Shown here one piece after another: positions 16,519 to 24,872 of a DNA stretch of 42,887 nucleotides (position 1 is its first letter; every line of letters starts with the position of its first letter). The notes below the pieces were generated by a model that did not search any database, was not told the DNA's origin, and worked only from the letters and a program-made list of their open reading frames with translations. The stretch comes from Myxococcales bacterium. Lineage in GTDB: Bacteria; Myxococcota_A; Polyangia; Haliangiales; Haliangiaceae. Where the stretch lies: NCBI GenBank assembly GCA_016794525.1, contig JAEUJY010000116.1:1-42887 (forward strand). The letters are read 5' to 3'. The translations under genes were made by a program, and so were the position numbers.

Positions 16519-17230
16519 GCGCCACGGCGCGCGGACCATCCTCGCCGACGTCACCGCGACGGTGGCAAAGGGCGAGATCGTCGCGATCGTCGGGCCGTCG
16601 GGCGGCGGCAAGTCGACCTTGCTGCGCTGCCTCAACCACCTCGAGTGGTTCGACGCCGGGCTGATCGAGATCGCCGGGTTCACGCTGCGGCCGGGGCCGG
16701 CTGGCGCCGATCCGACGACGCTCAGCCGGCTGCGCACCAAGGTCGGGATGGTGTTCCAGCAGTGGAACCTGTTCCCGCACCTGACCGCGCTGGCCAACAT
16801 CACGCTGGCGCCGCGGGTCGTGCGCGGCGTCGCCGCGCCGGTCGCCGCCGACGAGGCGCGGGCGCTCCTGGCCCGGGTCGGGCTCGGCGATCGCGCCGGC
16901 GCCTACCCGCACGAGCTGTCGGGCGGCCAGCAGCAGCGGGTGGCGATCGCCCGCGCGCTGGCCCAGGCGCCCGAGGTGCTGCTGTTCGACGAGCCGACCA
17001 GCGCGCTCGACCCCGAGATGACCGACGAGGTGGTGGCGGTCATGCGCGACCTCGCCGCCGCGGGCATGACGATGCTGGTGGTCACCCACGAGATGCGGGT
17101 CGCGACCGAGCTGGCCACCCGGGTCTGGGTGATCGATCGCGGCACGATCGTCGAGGACGGCCCGCCGGCGACGCTGGTGAGCGCGCCGCAGAGCCAGGTG
17201 GCCCGGGACTACTTCGGCCGCGCGCGCTGA
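16493..17230 (+). CDS. Polar amino-acid ABC transporter ATPase (GlnQ/HisP type)
   Basis: 245 residues. Walker A GPSGGGKST (about 34-42), Q-loop at VFQQWNLFPH (about 86-95), ABC signature LSGGQQQR (about 142-149), Walker B VLLFDEPTSALDPE and switch His in VVTHEM. The sequence is typical of the PAAT subfamily, and the preceding gene supplies both receptor and permease, so the importer is complete with two genes. The start is GTG 16493, overlapping the upstream gene by 26 nt. Confidence 0.95.
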   Translation: MINVRTLCKRHGARTILADVTATVAKGEIVAIVGPSGGGKSTLLRCLNHLEWFDAGLIEIAGFTLRPGPAGADPTTLSRLRTKVGMVFQQWNLFPHLTALANITLAPRVVRGVAAPVAADEARALLARVGLGDRAGAYPHELSGGQQQRVAIARALAQAPEVLLFDEPTSALDPEMTDEVVAVMRDLAAAGMTMLVVTHEMRVATELATRVWVIDRGTIVEDGPPATLVSAPQSQVARDYFGRAR

Positions 17231-17244
17231 CGACCGCGGTGGGC

Positions 17245-17304
17245 TCTCGCGTTTCGGGTGGGGGCCCCACGTCTTGTGGGGGAGGGGCTTTTCGAAAGCC
17301 CCTC
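17245..17304. repeat. 60-nt double-hairpin repeat, copy 1
   Basis: Contains two stems: CCCCAC-GTCTT-GTGGGG, and GAGGGGCTTT-TCG-AAAGCCCCTC (10-bp perfect stem with a 3-nt loop). It is 59/60 identical to copy 2 at 39359-39418; the only difference is in the second loop. It lies between convergent genes 14 nt after the ABC ATPase stop. It probably acts as a bidirectional terminator or belongs to a dispersed intergenic repeat family. Confidence 0.8.
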
Positions 17305-17312
17305 GCAAGGTC

Positions 17313-17507
17313 TCAGTCGTCGCCGCGGTTCGGCTTGGTGACCCGGCCCGCCACCCGCTCGGTCGGCGCGTCGCGGGTCGCCGACATCGGCGCGGCCGCC
17401 AGCCGCTGCATCGCCGCGTTGGCGATCACCGGCCGTCGCGTCGCCGGGATCTTGGCCAACAGCGCGGCGATGGCCGCGATCGCGTGCTCCTCATCCCGGC
17501 TGAACAT
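17313..17507 (-). CDS. Small hypothetical protein
   Basis: 64 residues. It begins MFSRDEEHAIAAIAALLAKI, an amphipathic Ala-rich helix, and ends in a charged tail (VTKPNRGDD). It is not recognised and no domain is visible. It lies 33 nt downstream of the endopeptidase gene on the same strand and could be cotranscribed with it. Third-position GC supports coding, but the size keeps confidence moderate. Confidence 0.5.
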   Translation of the reverse strand: MFSRDEEHAIAAIAALLAKIPATRRPVIANAAMQRLAAAPMSATRDAPTERVAGRVTKPNRGDD

Positions 17508-17540
17508 GCGACGACCTTACACCCGCCGCCGCGGTGGCGG

Positions 17541-18404
17541 CTACTGACACCCGCCGTCGCCCGGCGGGCACTGGATGCGGACGTGGAAGTGGTCGTCGTG
17601 GTGGGCCTCGTGGCGGACCAGGCCGGTGCCGCCGCGGCCGTCGGGGTACTGGAACAGCTTGTCGAGGTAGCCCTCGGACACCCCGCGGTCCTTGGCCCAC
17701 TCGTACAGCACGCCCTGCAGGTCGTAGTCGAGGAAGATCGCCGACACCCCGCCGCGATCGTCGGCCGTGCGCGCGAACGCCACCAGCAGGTCCCACGTCG
17801 CGGGCAGGTCGAGGTTGGCCTTGGTGCCGACGACGAAGCTGGCGGGGTAGCCGGCCGGCGCCTTCTTGAAGAAGAAGCCGACGTCGACGTCACGGCCCGA
17901 CTGGTGCGAGCGGTGCTCGGTGATCTTGCCGCCGCGGCGCGCCGACAGATCGCCGATCGCCAGCGTGTGCGCCTTGGGGTGATCGCGGCGCACGTCGCCG
18001 ACCGCGTCGCGCACCAGATCGACCAGCCGCCGGGTGCCGTAGCTGCGCTCGGGGCGGCGGATCAGGTAGCCCTTGCCGGCGGTGAGCCGCGCCGGCTCCT
18101 TGAGCCGGCCGTGCCACGGCTGGCCGATCGACTGGCCGGTGATCGGCGGGGCCGCGCGCTCGACCTTGGCCACCCGGCGGGCGCGCTTGCCGCACACCGG
18201 CACCGCCAGCCGCTGCCCGGCCTGGATGCGCGACGAGCGCAGCCGGTTCTGCCGCTTGACCTCGGCCACCGAGCAGTCGTAGCGGCGCGCGATCGCGCCG
18301 AGGGTGTCACCCTCGCTGACCTTGATGCGGGCCGCCAGCTCCGCCGAGGCGCTGCTGGTCGTGACGATGATGGCGAGCGCGATGACGGCGAGCGTTCGAC
18401 GCAC
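17541..18404 (-). CDS. LysM-containing penicillin-insensitive murein endopeptidase (MepA family)
   Basis: 287 residues. A Sec signal peptide (1-21, SASA cleavage region) is followed by a LysM module (about 26-70: IKVSEGDTLGAIARRYDCSV ... IQAGQRLAVP). The MepA domain then spans about 85-283. Zinc-ligand motifs are intact: HRSHQSGRDVDVGFF (His and Asp ligands) and HHDDHFHVRIQCP at the C-terminus. Such enzymes cleave D-Ala-meso-DAP cross-links in the periplasm; LysM adds peptidoglycan binding. GGGAGG 6-7 nt before GTG 18404 is a proper ribosome site, so this gene is not leaderless. Confidence 0.92.
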   Translation of the reverse strand: MRRTLAVIALAIIVTTSSASAELAARIKVSEGDTLGAIARRYDCSVAEVKRQNRLRSSRIQAGQRLAVPVCGKRARRVAKVERAAPPITGQSIGQPWHGRLKEPARLTAGKGYLIRRPERSYGTRRLVDLVRDAVGDVRRDHPKAHTLAIGDLSARRGGKITEHRSHQSGRDVDVGFFFKKAPAGYPASFVVGTKANLDLPATWDLLVAFARTADDRGGVSAIFLDYDLQGVLYEWAKDRGVSEGYLDKLFQYPDGRGGTGLVRHEAHHDDHFHVRIQCPPGDGGCQ

Positions 18405-18454
18405 GAGACCTCCCGGGTCGATGATCGTGGCGTGGAACGTTCGCGGGATCCACT

Positions 18455-19486
18455 TTATTTATGGGCGCGGCACCCGGCCGTGATCTTGGCCAGCACCGGC
18501 GCGAGCTGATCGTCGAGCTCCTTGGTGAAGTCGCTCCGGCGCACCGCCTTGGCGGCGGCGATCATCGCCCGCGCGCTGCCGCACGCGGCGACCACCGCGC
18601 CGAACTCGGCGTAGCTCGACTGGTAGACCCGCAGCTCGATCAGGTGCGCGTTGTTGAGCGGTCGCCACATGCCGAGGTCGGCGCGCAGCTGCTCGAGGAT
18701 CTCGGCCTTGGCCTTGAGCTTGGCCGCCGTGGGCTGGTCGCTCTTGTACAGCGCGTCGAGCGCCTTGAACGCGACCAGCTCGCGGGCGACCCGGTCGCGC
18801 CGCCACTCCTGGACCGCCAGCCAGTCGCGCTCCTCCTGCGAGTCGGGCCCGAACCGATCGCGCAACCACTCGACGGTCAGCGCGTCGCCGATCGCCTCGG
18901 CGAGGCCCTCGTTGAAGTACGGCTGGTCGGGGATGAAGATCGTCGCGTGGACCGACTCGTGCAGCAGCACGTTGGCCAGCTCGGCGTAGGGCGCGACGTC
19001 GGCGTCGAGCATCGACGACACGACCGGATCGGGGAACCAGCCGCCGGTCGAGTAGGCCCCGGCCGGGCGCGCCATCGCGTCCCAGCCGGCGCGCTTGAGC
19101 CGCTCGCGGTGGGCGATCGCGTCGTCGCGATCGAACCAGCCCAGGCCGGTGAAGCAGCCGGCGATCGGGAAGCACCAGCGCGGCGCCTCGAACGCCAGCG
19201 GCTTCGACGCGCCGACGAACCACACCGCGGCGCCCTCGGGCACGTCGGCGTAGGTGCGGTAGTTCTTCTTGGTGTTCAGGCCGGCGTCGGCGCCGAACGC
19301 CTTGATGCCGCTGATCTCGGCGAGCAGGAGCCGCACCTCGATCGGCTCGGTCGGATCGTCGATGACGTCCTCGATCGGCCGCGCCCGCCGCATCAGATCG
19401 AGCTGCCCGTGGATCGCCTGGCCCAGGTAGGCCGGCATCTCGCAGGCCGTGAGCGCCAGCGCCGCGGCCAGGGCCAGCGCCCTCAC
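18455..19486 (-). CDS. Putative aminopeptidase lipoprotein (PF10023-like)
   Basis: 343 residues. The lipobox is LTAC (Cys15). A gluzincin-type metal site is visible: LLHESVHATIF (HExxH) and, 13 residues on, FNEGLAEAIGD giving the third Glu ligand. This matches the pattern of the predicted aminopeptidase family PF10023 (HESVHAT ... FNE). It is expected on the periplasmic side of a membrane; substrate unknown. The start GTG 19486 overlaps the HIT gene stop as GTGA, and LVGAS/YADVPEGAAVWFVGA near residue 75 also fits the family. Confidence 0.85.
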   Translation of the reverse strand: MRALALAAALALTACEMPAYLGQAIHGQLDLMRRARPIEDVIDDPTEPIEVRLLLAEISGIKAFGADAGLNTKKNYRTYADVPEGAAVWFVGASKPLAFEAPRWCFPIAGCFTGLGWFDRDDAIAHRERLKRAGWDAMARPAGAYSTGGWFPDPVVSSMLDADVAPYAELANVLLHESVHATIFIPDQPYFNEGLAEAIGDALTVEWLRDRFGPDSQEERDWLAVQEWRRDRVARELVAFKALDALYKSDQPTAAKLKAKAEILEQLRADLGMWRPLNNAHLIELRVYQSSYAEFGAVVAACGSARAMIAAAKAVRRSDFTKELDDQLAPVLAKITAGCRAHK

Positions 19487-19905
19487 GCGATCGCCGCCGC
19501 GATCGCCTGGGCCAGCGCGGCGCCGTCGTCGCCGAGCTTGCCGGCGCCCCAGCCGACGCCGAGGCCGGCGCCGGCGCCGTCGACGTCGAAGCGCGGGATG
19601 ACGTGGAAGTGCACGTGGAAGACTGCCTGGTGCGCCAGCGCGCCGTTGTTCTGCAGCACGTTGAACGCGGTGGCGCCCGACACCTTCAGCACCGCGCGGC
19701 AGATCCGCGGCAGCACCCGGCCGAGCGCCGCGGCGGCGTCGTCGGACAGCTGGTCGAGGGTCGCCGCCGGCTCCTTGGGGATGACCAGCGTGTGGCCCCG
19801 CGACAGCGGGAAGATGTCGAGGAACGCCAGCACGTGGTCGTCCTCGTAGACGCGGTGGCACGGAATCTCACCGCGCAGGATCTTGGCGAAGATCGTCTCG
19901 GCCAT
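19483..19905 (-). CDS. HIT family hydrolase
   Basis: 140 residues from ATG 19905; an upstream start would add a non-conserved leader. It begins MAETIFAKILRGEIPCHRVYEDDHVLAFLDI, typical of the HinT/Hit branch, and carries the catalytic HVHFHVIP triad (about 99-106). It hydrolyses phosphoramidate or dinucleotide substrates such as adenosine 5'-phosphoramidate. The C-terminal ~30 residues are Gly/Ala-rich. It is translationally coupled to the downstream aminopeptidase-like lipoprotein, an association with no obvious biochemical link. Confidence 0.93.
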   Translation of the reverse strand: MAETIFAKILRGEIPCHRVYEDDHVLAFLDIFPLSRGHTLVIPKEPAATLDQLSDDAAAALGRVLPRICRAVLKVSGATAFNVLQNNGALAHQAVFHVHFHVIPRFDVDGAGAGLGVGWGAGKLGDDGAALAQAIAAAIA

Positions 19906-19951
19906 CGCGGCGATGTTGCCTGGGACGCCGCGCGAACGCAAAGCGCGCTCG

Positions 19952-20992
19952 TCAGTCGGCGGTGGCGGCCATCACGGCGGCCGCGCGCTCGCCGGCGCCG
20001 GAGCCCGCGTCGTCGCGACGCACGGGCGCGGCGCGGCCGGCGGCCCCGGTCGTCGCGACCAGCGTCATCGTCGCGGTGCGGCCGCCGGCGGTGACCGTCA
20101 GCGCCACCGGGCCGGGCACCCGCGCGGTCACCACCGCGCAGTTGTCGCGCAGGCCGGTCAGCGGGCCGACGCCGGCGTCGCTCGTCGTCGACCAGGTCCA
20201 GGCCAGCCCGACGACGTGGCGGCCGGCGGCCAGCGGCGAGACGCACACCGTCTCGGACGCGCCCACCCGCAGCGGCGCCCGGGCCTGCAGCGCGAGCTCG
20301 TCGACGGTCGTCGCGATCGGCAGGGCCGCGTCGAGCCGGTGGCCGTCGCCGGTCGTCGCGACGATCGCGGCGGCGCCGCCGGTGCCCGCGATCAGCCGGG
20401 CCGCGTCCCAGGCCCGCGCGTCGACGGTGGCCGCGCCGCTGACGGCGATGGTCAGGCCGGCGTCGACCAGCCGGCCGCCGCCGGCGGCGGTGAGCGCCAC
20501 CACCAGCGTCGTCGTCGCGCCCGCGGCCAGCGCCAGCCCGCGGCCGGACTCGACGGTCTCGGTCTGCGGCCGCAGCACGACCGCGTCGATCGCGTGGGCG
20601 CTGATCGCGATCCGGTCGTAGAGCGCGCCGGCGCTGTCGACGATCCGCAGCAGGCCGTCGGCCGGCGCCGCGGCGGCCAGCGTCACCGTCGCGCCGCTGG
20701 CGGTCGCGGTGAAGGCCGGGTCGGTGACGTCGACCTCGTACGGCAAGCCGAAGGCCCCGCCGTCGTCGCCCCAGCGCACCTCGACCGGCTGGTGGCCGCC
20801 GGCCGCGGTCGCGTGCAGGCCGCCGTCGAACAGCACGTCGCTCAGCCGCAGCCCCTGGAACGACAGCCCCTGCGGCGTGCGCGGCGAGCACACCTCGTCG
20901 GCCGGGCAGCTGCCGGTGGCGTCGCGCTGGCCGGGGGCGGCGCAGGCGGTCACGACGGTCGCGATCGACACCAGGGCGAGCGATGAGCGCAT
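19952..20992 (-). CDS. Lipoprotein with Ig-like beta domains, function unknown
   Basis: 346 residues. The signal peptide ends at VTACAAPG (Cys17), then a Cys-containing linker (GSCPADEVCSP). The rest is beta-rich and Thr/Val/Ala-rich without catalytic motifs, suggesting three Ig-like or PKD-like surface domains (YEVDVTDPAFTATASGATV near 90, TTTLVVALTAAGG near 170, GPVALTVTAGGRTATMTLV near 300). The tail (AAPVRRDDAGSGAGERA) is disordered. Similar lipoproteins are common in myxobacteria; no specific role is visible. Confidence 0.82.
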   Translation of the reverse strand: MRSSLALVSIATVVTACAAPGQRDATGSCPADEVCSPRTPQGLSFQGLRLSDVLFDGGLHATAAGGHQPVEVRWGDDGGAFGLPYEVDVTDPAFTATASGATVTLAAAAPADGLLRIVDSAGALYDRIAISAHAIDAVVLRPQTETVESGRGLALAAGATTTLVVALTAAGGGRLVDAGLTIAVSGAATVDARAWDAARLIAGTGGAAAIVATTGDGHRLDAALPIATTVDELALQARAPLRVGASETVCVSPLAAGRHVVGLAWTWSTTSDAGVGPLTGLRDNCAVVTARVPGPVALTVTAGGRTATMTLVATTGAAGRAAPVRRDDAGSGAGERAAAVMAATAD

Positions 20993-21120
20993 GCCCCGGG
21001 TCAAAGCACTGGTCGTGCCAGCGGGCCGGGGGCCGTGACGACGCGCACCTGGCCGCCGCCGCGGCCCGCCGACCGGCGCGATCCGGACATCGGCGTCGCG
21101 ATCGGCGCCGCCGGGCGCGG

Positions 21121-21834
21121 TCACGGGTCGAAGCGGTAGCCCGAGCCGCGGATGGTCACGAAGTGCTTCGGGCGCTCGGGGTCGACCTCCAGCCGCTTGC
21201 GCAGCTGGCCGACGAAGTTGTCGATGGTGCGCGGCGTGCCCGCGGTCTGGCCCCACACCGCGGCCAGCAGGTGCTGCCGCGACACCGCCTGCGCCGGGTG
21301 GCGCACGAAGAACAGCAGCAGCTCGAACTCGAGGTGGGTGAGCTTGATCGGCTCGCCTGCGCGCACCACCGTGCGCTGGACCGGGTCGACGGTGACGTCG
21401 GCGAAGCGCATCGTCGCCGCGGTCGGCTCGGGCGCGGCCACCGGCGGCGCCGCCGCCACCGCCTGGGCCCGGCGCAGCACCGCGTCGACGCGGGCCAGCA
21501 GCTCGGCCAGCGCGAACGGCTTGGTCACGTAGTCGTCGGCGCCCAGCCGCAGCGCCGCCACCTTGTCGTACTCGCCGTCGCGCGCCGACAGCACGATCAC
21601 CGGGACGAAGTTGTCGGCGCCGCGCAGCGCCGCCAGCACGTCGAGGCCGTTCTTGCGCGGCAGGTTGATGTCGAGCAGCACCAGGTCGAACGCGCGCTCG
21701 GCGATCGCGGTCAGCGCGGCGTCGCCGTCGCCGGCGACCGTCGCGCGGTGGCCGGCCAGGCGCAGGTTGAGCGACAGCCCGGTGGCGATCGCCTCGTCGT
21801 CCTCGACCACGAGGATGTCACGCGGGGTGGTCAT
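21121..21834 (-). CDS. OmpR/PhoB-family response regulator
   Basis: 237 residues. Receiver domain: acidic pair E11/D12, phospho-acceptor D55 (LVLLDINLP), S83 and K105 (VTKPF). An Ala/Pro linker leads to a winged-helix output domain (about 140-235) with the LTHLEFELLLFF and RTIDNFVGQLRKRLE...FVTIRGSGYRF hallmarks. ATG 21834 overlaps the kinase stop (ATGA), so the two are coexpressed. Targets are unknown. The 128 bp downstream of the gene hold no other feature that I can name. Confidence 0.95.
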   Translation of the reverse strand: MTTPRDILVVEDDEAIATGLSLNLRLAGHRATVAGDGDAALTAIAERAFDLVLLDINLPRKNGLDVLAALRGADNFVPVIVLSARDGEYDKVAALRLGADDYVTKPFALAELLARVDAVLRRAQAVAAAPPVAAPEPTAATMRFADVTVDPVQRTVVRAGEPIKLTHLEFELLLFFVRHPAQAVSRQHLLAAVWGQTAGTPRTIDNFVGQLRKRLEVDPERPKHFVTIRGSGYRFDP

Positions 21835-22781
21835 CGTCCCTCCATCACGGCCAGGCCGGGCGCGGCGGCGGTCGCCGGCAGGCCGCGCGGCAGCACCAGC
21901 CGGAACGTCGAGCCGCGACCCGGCTCGGACATCACCTCGACCTTGCCCTTGTGGGCGCGGACGATGGCGCGGACGATCGCCAGGCCGAGGCCGACGCCGG
22001 GCGCGCCCTGATCGACCGCCGCCTTGCCGCGGACGAAGCCGTCGAACAGCTCGGTGCGCTCCGCGGGATCGATCCCGATGCCGTTGTCGGTGACCTCGAG
22101 CTCGACCTTGCGGCCGGCGCCGCGCGCGACCACCTGGATCTGCTTGTCGTCGCCGCTGTACTTCCACGCGTTGACCAGCAGGTTGACCACCGCGCGCACC
22201 AGCGTCTCGCGATCGCCGTGGACGATCAGCCCCGGCTCGAGCGCGGTGGTGATCGGCGTCGGGCGCGTCGCGGTGACCGCGTCGAACGCGGCGATCGCCT
22301 CGGCCACCAGCTCGCCGATCGGCACCGGCGCCATCGTGAACGCGTGGCGCCCCGACTGGATGCGCGACAGGTCGAGCGTGCGCACCAGGAGCGAGTCGAG
22401 GCGCCCGACCTCGCGGCTGAGCAGCTTGGCCACCTGCTGGCGCTCGTCCTCGGTGAGCTTGCCCTCGGCCAGCGGCTCGAGCAGCAGCCGGATCGAGGTC
22501 AGCGGCGTGCGCAGCTCGTGGCTGACCGACGAGAAGAAGTCGTTCTGCACGCGGGCCAGCGACGCGCCCTTGCCGACGAAGATCGACACCAGCACGTAGC
22601 CGGTGACCGCGGTCGCGCAGAACGTCAGCACCAGCACGCCGGCGAACACCGTCACCGACGAGCTGCCCACCGCCAGCAGCACGATGCCGAGCATCGTCAT
22701 CAGGATCGTCGGCACCAGCACGACCAGCATCAGGATGAGCTGGGCGCGGCGGAGCTGGATGATGGCCGGCGGGAAGCGCAC
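21831..22781 (-). CDS. Membrane sensor histidine kinase
   Basis: 316 residues. Two transmembrane segments (about 15-38 and 43-68) are separated by only a short turn, so there is no large periplasmic sensor; it may sense within the membrane or through a partner. HisKA follows with the phospho-accepting H88 (SSVSHELRTPLTSIRLL). The HATPase region has the N box (LVNLLVNAWKYS), D-G-I-G (TDNGIGID) and a GVGLGLAIVRAIV G box. The start is GTG 22781. It pairs with the OmpR-type regulator immediately downstream. Confidence 0.94.
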   Translation of the reverse strand: MRFPPAIIQLRRAQLILMLVVLVPTILMTMLGIVLLAVGSSSVTVFAGVLVLTFCATAVTGYVLVSIFVGKGASLARVQNDFFSSVSHELRTPLTSIRLLLEPLAEGKLTEDERQQVAKLLSREVGRLDSLLVRTLDLSRIQSGRHAFTMAPVPIGELVAEAIAAFDAVTATRPTPITTALEPGLIVHGDRETLVRAVVNLLVNAWKYSGDDKQIQVVARGAGRKVELEVTDNGIGIDPAERTELFDGFVRGKAAVDQGAPGVGLGLAIVRAIVRAHKGKVEVMSEPGRGSTFRLVLPRGLPATAAAPGLAVMEGR

Positions 22782-22812
22782 GCAGTCGTCACTATGCCAC
22801 GGGCGACGCGTG

Positions 22813-22818
22813 TACGTT
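22813..22818 (+). promoter_or_regulatory. -10 hexamer of a probably leaderless lipoprotein gene
   Basis: TACGTT ends 6 nt before GTG 22825. The 12-mer GCGTGTACGTTC around it recurs before the gene at 25893 (about 25864-25875). Confidence 0.5.
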
Positions 22819-22824
22819 CACGCG

Positions 22825-24459
22825 GTGGTTCGCCGCGCCCTGATCGCGCTCGTCGCCGTCGCCGGGCCCAGCGCGGCCCTGAGCGTCGGCTGCGCGGCGC
22901 CGGCCGCGCCGCCCGCGCCGCCGCCGATCACCGTCGTCGACGGCTACGACTGGACGCTGCCGCCCGGGGTCGGCCCGCGCCCCGACGCCGGCTTCTACGG
23001 CGATCAGCTGGCGCCCGAGCACGGCGTCGACGTGCGGGCGCTGGACCTGACGTGGCGTCAGCTCGAGCCGACCGAGGGCGCGCTGCGCCACGACACCTAC
23101 GGCCACGCCCAGGATCAGGACTTCGCGTCGTGGGCCGACCAGCGGGCCGAGGGCGGCCGCTACTGGGTCCGGCTGTGGCTGACCGGCGTCGACTGGGCGC
23201 CGGCGTGGCTGCCGGCGGCGTGCGGGGTGGCGCCGATCGGCGTCGACGGCGACGGCCAGGCCCACCTGCCGCTGTGGCACCCGTGCGTGTGGGCCAAGGC
23301 CCGGGCGCTGTGGCAGCGGGTGCTGGCCGAGGTCAGGGACGACCCCGCGCTGGTGCTGGTGTACGTGCCGGGTGGCTTCACCTGGAACGACTTCGACTTT
23401 CCGCTGATCGACGGCGCGGTCGACGCCGGGCTGCCGCCCGCGGCGTTCGCCGCGTGGTTCCAGACGATGGTCGCCGACCTGGCCGCCGCGGCCGGGCCGG
23501 CGGTGGGCAAGCTGGTCTACACCGGCGAGGACTACCCGTCGGCGCGGCTGGGTGCCGTCGACGATCTGCTGGCGCGCGACGCCACCGCGGCCGGCCTCGG
23601 CATCCGCGCGGCGCGCGGCGAGCTGGCCAACCACAAGCTGGCGGCGGCGCCGGCGTGGGGGGCGCGGATCGCCGCCGACGGCCACGTCATCGTCGACCCG
23701 GCCGCCGGCGCGCGCGGCGTGCGCGCGGTCGAGCACGAGTGCTACGACGCGTGCGGCACGACCGTCGCCGATCTCGACGAGCTGGCCTACGCGGTGCGCA
23801 CCTCCAACTGGAAGGCGCTGACGCTGGGCGCGCGGTGGATCTTCGTGGCGCCGACCGACAGCCACCTCGGCGAGCTGGCCGATCACTGGCGCTGGGTGCG
23901 GGCCGAGCTGGGCCGCGGCGCGGCCGACGCGTTCGACGGCTGGGTCGTGCTGCGCGACGCCGAGGACCGCGCGTGGAGCGACGACGCCACCGTGACCTGG
24001 CCGGCGCGGCCGTGGGTCGCCAACCTCGAGCGGCTGGTCGTGCAGCGCGAGGTCGTCCCCGACGGCCGGTCGGCGCGCGGCACCGAGGTCCGGGCCGGCG
24101 TGCTCGACCCGCGCAACGGCACCGCCTACGAGGGCCGCCGCACCACCGCCGCCGCCGGCGGCCAGGCGCTGTACTTCGCGGTCGACCCGGCGTGGCTGGC
24201 CGGCGAGCACGCGGTGACCGTGCAGGTGACCTACCTCGACGACGCCTGCGGGGCGTGGACGCTGCGGTACGCCACCGCGGTCGGCGTGCGCGACAGCGCC
24301 CCGGTCGACTGCACGAACACCGGCGGCGTGCGCACCGCGCGGATCGCGCTGCCCGACGCGCGGTTCGGCGGCGCGCTGGCTGGCGGCACCGACCTCGCGG
24401 TGGTGCGCGGCGGCGCGGCCGACGTCGAGGTGCGGTACCTGCGGGTGATCCGGCAGTAG
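22825..24459 (+). CDS. Glycoside-hydrolase-like lipoprotein
   Basis: 544 residues from GTG 22825, chosen over GTG 22810 because of the -10 hexamer 6 nt upstream. The lipobox is SVGC (Cys23). The middle (about 35-360) reads like a TIM-barrel glycosidase: LDLTWRQLEPTEGALRHDTY, RYWVRLWLTGVDWAPAWLP, ALVLVYVPGGFTWNDF, VGKLVYTGEDYPS, ARWIFVAPTDSHLGELADHW. GEDYP and VEHECYDACG hold candidate acidic residues. The last ~150 residues are beta-rich, perhaps a carbohydrate-binding domain (YFAVDPAWLAGEHAVTVQVTY). The exact GH family is not identified. Its stop codon abuts the stop of the glutaredoxin-like gene. Confidence 0.75.
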   Translation: MVRRALIALVAVAGPSAALSVGCAAPAAPPAPPPITVVDGYDWTLPPGVGPRPDAGFYGDQLAPEHGVDVRALDLTWRQLEPTEGALRHDTYGHAQDQDFASWADQRAEGGRYWVRLWLTGVDWAPAWLPAACGVAPIGVDGDGQAHLPLWHPCVWAKARALWQRVLAEVRDDPALVLVYVPGGFTWNDFDFPLIDGAVDAGLPPAAFAAWFQTMVADLAAAAGPAVGKLVYTGEDYPSARLGAVDDLLARDATAAGLGIRAARGELANHKLAAAPAWGARIAADGHVIVDPAAGARGVRAVEHECYDACGTTVADLDELAYAVRTSNWKALTLGARWIFVAPTDSHLGELADHWRWVRAELGRGAADAFDGWVVLRDAEDRAWSDDATVTWPARPWVANLERLVVQREVVPDGRSARGTEVRAGVLDPRNGTAYEGRRTTAAAGGQALYFAVDPAWLAGEHAVTVQVTYLDDACGAWTLRYATAVGVRDSAPVDCTNTGGVRTARIALPDARFGGALAGGTDLAVVRGGAADVEVRYLRVIRQ

Positions 24460-24840
24460 CTACGCGGCGCGGGGCGCGGCGAGCAGCTGGTCCCACTCGC
24501 CCGAGGCGATCAGCTTCTCGAGGTCGTTGAAGCCGCCGATCAGCACGCCCTTGACGAAGATCATCGGGAACGTCGGCCAGCCGGTCCACATCTTGAGCGC
24601 GTTGCGGCGGCGCCACGTGTTCAGGTAGCTGCCGTACTCGAGGTAGTGGAACGGCGTGCCCTTGGCGGTCAGCGCCTTGCGCGCCTTCTTCGGGAACGGG
24701 TTCTGCTTCATGCCGACGACCACGACGTCGTGGGCGGCGATCGCGGCGATGACCTCGTCGACGATGTCCTTGTGGTGGTCGGCCAGCGTGGCGCGGATGG
24801 CGGGGTGGATCTGGGCTTCGGGGAGCGTGCGGCGCGACAT
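24460..24840 (-). CDS. Glutaredoxin-fold protein without any cysteine
   Basis: 126 residues. After an N-terminal helical extension, the glutaredoxin fold is recognisable from VVVVGMKQNPFPKKARKAL (about 39-57) to the C-terminus. The cis-Pro loop (WPTFPMIFVKG) and the GG-x-x-D glutathione-side motif (IGGFNDLEKL) are kept. The active site is N-P-F-P where CPYC or CGFS is expected, and the protein contains no Cys at all. It cannot be a classical thiol oxidoreductase. It might bind glutathione or act as a structural or regulatory protein. TACAGT ends 7 nt before ATG 24840, so the mRNA is probably leaderless. Confidence 0.85.
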   Translation of the reverse strand: MSRRTLPEAQIHPAIRATLADHHKDIVDEVIAAIAAHDVVVVGMKQNPFPKKARKALTAKGTPFHYLEYGSYLNTWRRRNALKMWTGWPTFPMIFVKGVLIGGFNDLEKLIASGEWDQLLAAPRAA

Positions 24841-24872
24841 CGCTGCCACTGTAGCCGCGAACCGCGCGCGCG

